A DNA stretch of 9,506 bases, taken from assembly GCF_000966975.1 (NCBI RefSeq), contig NZ_JZWV01000833.1:1-9506 (forward strand), read 5' to 3'. Shown here in pieces: positions 6,619 to 9,506 of the stretch. The notes under the pieces are model-generated. The model saw only the letters and a list, made by a program, of their open reading frames with translations. It ran no database searches and had not been told where the DNA came from. Position 1 is the first letter of the stretch, and every line of letters begins with the position of its first letter. The translations under genes were made by a program, and so were the position numbers. The DNA is from Streptomyces katrae (GTDB lineage Bacteria > Actinomycetota > Actinomycetes > Streptomycetales > Streptomycetaceae).

Positions 6619-6634
6619 GCGGCGCCGCTCAGCC
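6613..6634. terminator. Perfect 22-bp palindrome, probable bidirectional terminator
   Basis: GGCTGAGCGGC is followed directly by its exact reverse complement. In RNA it folds into a stem of 9 GC-rich base pairs with a GCGC loop on either strand. It separates two convergent genes, and both stop codons sit inside its arms: TGA of the oxidoreductase at 6616-6618 and TGA of the GH15 gene at 6631-6629. No U-tract follows, which is common for streptomycete terminators. Confidence 0.82.
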
Positions 6635-8434
6635 GAGGGCGCGGTCGAGGTTGTAGGCGGCGCTGATCAGGGAGAGATGGGTGAACGCCTGGGGGAAGTT
6701 GCCCAGTTGCTCCCCGCTGCGGCCGATCTCCTCCGCGTAGAGGCCGACGTGGTTGGCGTAGGTGAGCATCTTCTCGAAGGCCAGCCGGGCCTCCTCCAGC
6801 CGTCCGGCGCGGGTGAGCGCCTCGACGTACCAGAAGGAGCAGATCGAGAAGGTGCCCTCCGCGCCCTGCAGGCCGTCCGGGCTGGCCTGCGGGTCGTATC
6901 GGTAGACCAGCGAGTCGGAGACCAGCTCGGCGGTGAGCGCGTCCAGGGTGGAGAGCCACTTGGGGTCGGTCGGCGCGATGAACTTGGCCATGGGCATCAT
7001 CAGCACGGAGGCGTCGAGCACCTCGTCGCCCAGCCCCTGGACGAACGCCCCGCGCGTCGCCGACCAGCCCTCCCGCATGATCTGCCGGTAGATCGCGTCC
7101 CGGCTGCGCTGCCAGCGGGGCAGGTCCGCGGGCAGGCCGCGCCGGTTGGCCATGCGGATCGCCCGTTCGACCGCCACCCAGCACATCAGCCGCGAGTAGA
7201 CGAAGTTCCTGCGTCCGCCGCGGGTCTCCCAGACCCCCTCGTCGGGCTGGTCCCAGTTCCCGCAGAGCCAGTCCACGATGGTCGCGACCTCCTCCCACTG
7301 GTCGCTGCTGATGGGCCGGCCCCACTTGTCGTACAGGTAGACGGAGTCGATGAGGGCTCCGTAGATGTCCAGTTGGAGCTGGCCGGTGGCGGCGTTCCCG
7401 ACCCGTACCGGGGCGGACCCGAGGTGCCCTTCGAGGTGGGTCAGCTCGGATTCGGGCAGGTCGGTGCGCCCGTCGATGCCGTACATGATCTGCAGCGGGC
7501 CGCCGGGGCCCGTGGTGAGCCCGACGCACCGTTCGGAGAGGAAGCCCATGAACGCCTCGGCCTCGGAGGTGAAGCCCAGGCGGAGCATGGCGTAGACGCA
7601 GAAGGCGGCGTCGCGGACCCATACGTACCGGTAGTCCCAGTTGCGCTCGCCGCCGGCCCGTTCGGGCAGGCTGGTCGTGGGCGCGGCGACGATCGCACCG
7701 CTCGGCGCGTAGGTGAGCAGCTTCAGCGTCAGCGCGGAGCGGTTGACCATCTCCCGCCACCGGCCCCGGTAGCGGCAGCGCCCCAGCCAGGCGCCCCAGA
7801 ACCGGACCGTCGCCTCGAACTGCTCCTCGGCCTCGGCGCGCGGACAGGACCGGGGAGGGACGTCGCCGCTGATCCGGTCGAGGGCGAACACCGCGGACTC
7901 GCCTTCGAGGAGCTTGAAGTGCGAGGACACGTCGGTGCCGTCGGTCTCGAGGGGCGCGGTGGAGGACAGGGCCAGCGAGAGCGACGGGGACTCGAAGACC
8001 GCCTCGTGGGCCTGCGCGCGGACGGTGTGCGGTTCGGCCCCGTAGCCGAAGCGGGGTGCGACGCGCGCCCGGAACGGCAGGGTGCCCCGGACGCAGATCA
8101 CCCGCCGGATCAGCCGGTGCCGGTCCGCTTCCCGCGACTCGTCGACGACCGGCATGAAGTCCTGGACCTCCGCCACCCCGTCGGCCGCGTAGAACCGCGT
8201 GATCAGCACGTTGGTGTCGGGGAAGTAGAACTGCCGGGTCCGCGCCGGCACGTCGGCGGCCAGTTGCCAGGACCCGCCCCGGTCGGCGTCGAGGATCGCC
8301 GCGAACACGCTCGGTGCGTCGAAGCGCGGGCAGCAGTACCAGTCGATGGTGCCGTCGGTCCCCACGAGAGCGGCGGTGCGGAGGTCACCGATCAGGCCGT
8401 GCTCGGAAATCGGCAGGTAGCGCGATCCGTCCAC
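6629..8434 (-). CDS. GH15 family glycoside hydrolase, trehalase/glucoamylase type
   Basis: This 601-residue protein has no signal peptide and is probably cytoplasmic. The N-terminal half (about 1-220) carries the trehalase-like beta-sandwich signature: EHGLIGDLRTAALVGTDGTI followed by DWYCCPRFDAPSVFAAIL. The (alpha/alpha)6 catalytic domain follows, with NWDYRYVWVRDAAF (265-278), PDEGVWETRGGRRNFVYSR (397-415) and SGEQLGNFPQAFTHLSLI (573-590). By analogy with glucoamylases, E403 in VWE is the likely general acid and E575 in SGEQ the likely base. The family hydrolyses alpha-glucosidic bonds with inversion; actinobacterial relatives of this layout include trehalases, so trehalose is a reasonable but unproven substrate. 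The start is GTG 8434-8432: an in-frame stop lies just upstream and there is no correctly spaced Shine-Dalgarno. The 3' end converges on the oxidoreductase and shares its terminator. Confidence 0.9.
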   Translation of the reverse strand: MDGSRYLPISEHGLIGDLRTAALVGTDGTIDWYCCPRFDAPSVFAAILDADRGGSWQLAADVPARTRQFYFPDTNVLITRFYAADGVAEVQDFMPVVDESREADRHRLIRRVICVRGTLPFRARVAPRFGYGAEPHTVRAQAHEAVFESPSLSLALSSTAPLETDGTDVSSHFKLLEGESAVFALDRISGDVPPRSCPRAEAEEQFEATVRFWGAWLGRCRYRGRWREMVNRSALTLKLLTYAPSGAIVAAPTTSLPERAGGERNWDYRYVWVRDAAFCVYAMLRLGFTSEAEAFMGFLSERCVGLTTGPGGPLQIMYGIDGRTDLPESELTHLEGHLGSAPVRVGNAATGQLQLDIYGALIDSVYLYDKWGRPISSDQWEEVATIVDWLCGNWDQPDEGVWETRGGRRNFVYSRLMCWVAVERAIRMANRRGLPADLPRWQRSRDAIYRQIMREGWSATRGAFVQGLGDEVLDASVLMMPMAKFIAPTDPKWLSTLDALTAELVSDSLVYRYDPQASPDGLQGAEGTFSICSFWYVEALTRAGRLEEARLAFEKMLTYANHVGLYAEEIGRSGEQLGNFPQAFTHLSLISAAYNLDRALG

Positions 8435-8689
8435 TCCTCATGGTAGGCAGCGGGGCAACGTCGACGCACTGCGGCACCGGCCCGCACCGGCCGGCCGCAC
8501 GGGGGCGGGGCGCTCACGGTCAGGCGCGTCCGCTCCCACGTCCCGCTGCCCGGGTACGAGGGGGCGTGCGGTTCCGCTTCACCCGCTCCCGTGCCGCGGG
8601 CGGGGCCGCTGTGCCATGCTGGCTGGCGCCCACGGGACGAGCGTCACGTGGGGGATGACGACGGGGACGGCGTCCCACGGGGGTGTGGC
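8435..8689. promoter_or_regulatory. Divergent region between GH15 gene and Ser/Thr kinase
   Basis: This 255-base GC-rich spacer has no supported gene. The GH15 promoter candidate is at its left end. Near the kinase, CCCACGGG occurs twice (about 8630 and 8675), with CACGTGGG between, so short direct and inverted repeats lie within 60 bases of the kinase start. I could not identify a convincing kinase promoter. GGGGG at about 8679-8683 is the probable ribosome binding site for the ATG at 8690. Confidence 0.45.
8440..8445 (-). promoter_or_regulatory. Putative -10 box of a leaderless GH15 promoter
   Basis: TACCAT on the minus strand fits the actinobacterial TANNNT consensus. Only five bases (GAGGA) separate it from the GTG start codon, so transcription would begin at or within a base or two of the initiation codon. 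The GAGGA itself abuts the GTG and is too close to act as a normal Shine-Dalgarno. No clear -35 box was found. Confidence 0.45.
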
Positions 8690-9506
8690 ATGCAGCCGTT
8701 GACCGCGACCGATCCGCGCCGGGTGGGCGCGTACCGGCTGCTGTACCGGCTCGGGGAGGGCGGCATGGGCCGCGTCTACCTCGGCCGGTCGCCGGGCGGC
8801 CGGACGGTCGCCCTCAAGGTCGTGCACGGGACGATCGCCGGCGACCCGGGCTTCCGCCGCCGCTTCGCCCGGGAGGTCAGGGCGGCCCGGTCGCTCCGGG
8901 GGGCGGGGACCGTTCCGGTCCTGGACGCCGACCCGGAGGCGGAGGTGCCCTGGCTCGCCACGGCGTACGTTCCGGGGCCGGCGCTCTCCGACGCCGTCAT
9001 CGGCCACGGGCCGCTGCCCCAGGAGGCCCTGTGGCGGCTGCTCTCCGGACTCGCGCAGGCGCTGGCGGGGGTGCACGGGGCCGGGCTGGTGCACCGGGAC
9101 GTGAAACCGTCCAACGTGCTGCTCTCCCCCTCGGGGCCGCTGCTCATCGACTTCGGCATCGCCCGGTCCGCCGACGAGACGGTGCTGACCGGAACGGGGC
9201 TGGTCGTGGGTTCCCCCGGCTACATGTCACCGGAGCAGGCGGAGGGCCGGACCGTCGGCCCGGCGGCGGACGTGTTCTCCCTGGGGGCGGTGCTGGCCTT
9301 CGCGGCGACCGGGCGCGGGCCGTTCGGCGGGGGGTCCGTGGCGGAACTGCTGTACCGGCTCGTGCACCACGAACCGGACCTCGACGGGGTCGGGGGCCCG
9401 TTCGGGGATCTGACCCGGCACTGCCTGGCCAAGCGGCCCGCGGACCGCCCGGCGGTCGCGGAGCTCGCCGCCGCGGCCGCGCAGCGGGCGGGCACGGGCC
9501 CCTGGC
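8690..9506 (+). CDS. Hanks-type Ser/Thr protein kinase, C-terminus outside window
   Basis: The frame is open from ATG 8690 to the window end, 272 codons. The start MQPLTATDPRRVGAYRLLYR has the pattern usual for streptomycete kinases, and GGGGG lies about 7 bases upstream. All core motifs are present: glycine loop LGEGGMGRVYLG (21-32), ATP lysine K43 in VALKVV, probable alpha-C glutamate E62, catalytic HRDVKPSN (135-142), metal-binding DFG (154-156), activation loop with T164, T167 and T169 as candidate autophosphorylation sites, GSPGYMSPEQ (174-183) and ADVFSLGAVLAFAATGRGPF. It should phosphorylate Ser/Thr of unknown partners. Whether a membrane segment, PASTA, PQQ/WD or other sensor domain follows lies beyond the window. 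An in-frame GTG at 8648 is possible but would add 14 residues not expected in the family. Confidence 0.93.
   Translation, partial: MQPLTATDPRRVGAYRLLYRLGEGGMGRVYLGRSPGGRTVALKVVHGTIAGDPGFRRRFAREVRAARSLRGAGTVPVLDADPEAEVPWLATAYVPGPALSDAVIGHGPLPQEALWRLLSGLAQALAGVHGAGLVHRDVKPSNVLLSPSGPLLIDFGIARSADETVLTGTGLVVGSPGYMSPEQAEGRTVGPAADVFSLGAVLAFAATGRGPFGGGSVAELLYRLVHHEPDLDGVGGPFGDLTRHCLAKRPADRPAVAELAAAAAQRAGTGPW

Noticed and set aside
5335..7760. Minus-strand frames opposite the oxidoreductase (5335-6408 and 5862-7760)
   Set aside because: Both cross gene boundaries and the terminator palindrome, and neither shows family motifs.
6599..8446. Plus-strand 615-codon frame opposite the GH15 gene
   Set aside because: The minus strand carries an intact GH15 protein with all motifs; the plus product is Gly/Val/Glu-rich antisense translation.
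1..9506. tRNA, rRNA, CRISPR array, insertion sequence, attachment site
   Set aside because: No cloverleaf, repeat-spacer array, transposase or integrase sequence was visible on either strand by eye.

Overview
The window looks like chromosomal DNA of a Streptomyces-type actinomycete. It is very GC-rich, nearly every codon ends in G or C, long shadow reading frames run opposite the real genes, GTG starts are common, and the protein families are typical of Streptomyces. There are seven protein-coding loci. Two run off the window ends and one carries a frameshift. No tRNA, rRNA, CRISPR array, insertion sequence or prophage is visible, and no stretch longer than about 260 bases lacks a gene.

Left part (1-2873): a large FtsX/MacB-type ABC transporter permease on the minus strand, with its C-terminus outside the window. 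It is divergent from its probable partner, a LolD/MacB-type ATPase on the plus strand. The ATPase converges on the next gene so tightly that both stop codons share one CTAG.

Central cassette (2870-6618): an APC-family amino-acid/polyamine-type permease (minus), a TetR-family regulator (minus) and a saccharopine-dehydrogenase-like oxidoreductase (plus). A perfect 21-bp sequence occurs twice in inverted orientation, once on each side of tetR. One copy lies upstream of the permease. The other lies in the tetR/oxidoreductase divergent region, directly next to the tetR Shine-Dalgarno. This is the strongest non-coding signal here. It suggests one TetR-controlled regulon linking uptake of an amino compound to its NAD(P)-dependent conversion. 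In this strain the permease reading frame is broken by a tandem duplication of 8 bp; removing one copy restores an exact 511-codon gene.

Right part (6613-9506): the oxidoreductase and a GH15 trehalase/glucoamylase-type hydrolase (minus) converge on a perfect 22-bp palindrome that contains both stop codons and probably terminates both genes. The GH15 gene starts at a GTG five bases after a TACCAT box, which suggests a leaderless transcript. Divergent from it is the N-terminal kinase domain of a Hanks-type Ser/Thr protein kinase, cut by the window end.

The candidate for something undescribed is the permease/TetR/oxidoreductase regulon with its 21-bp operator and the slippage-type duplication in its transporter. 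All family assignments come from reading motifs by eye; no database search was run.
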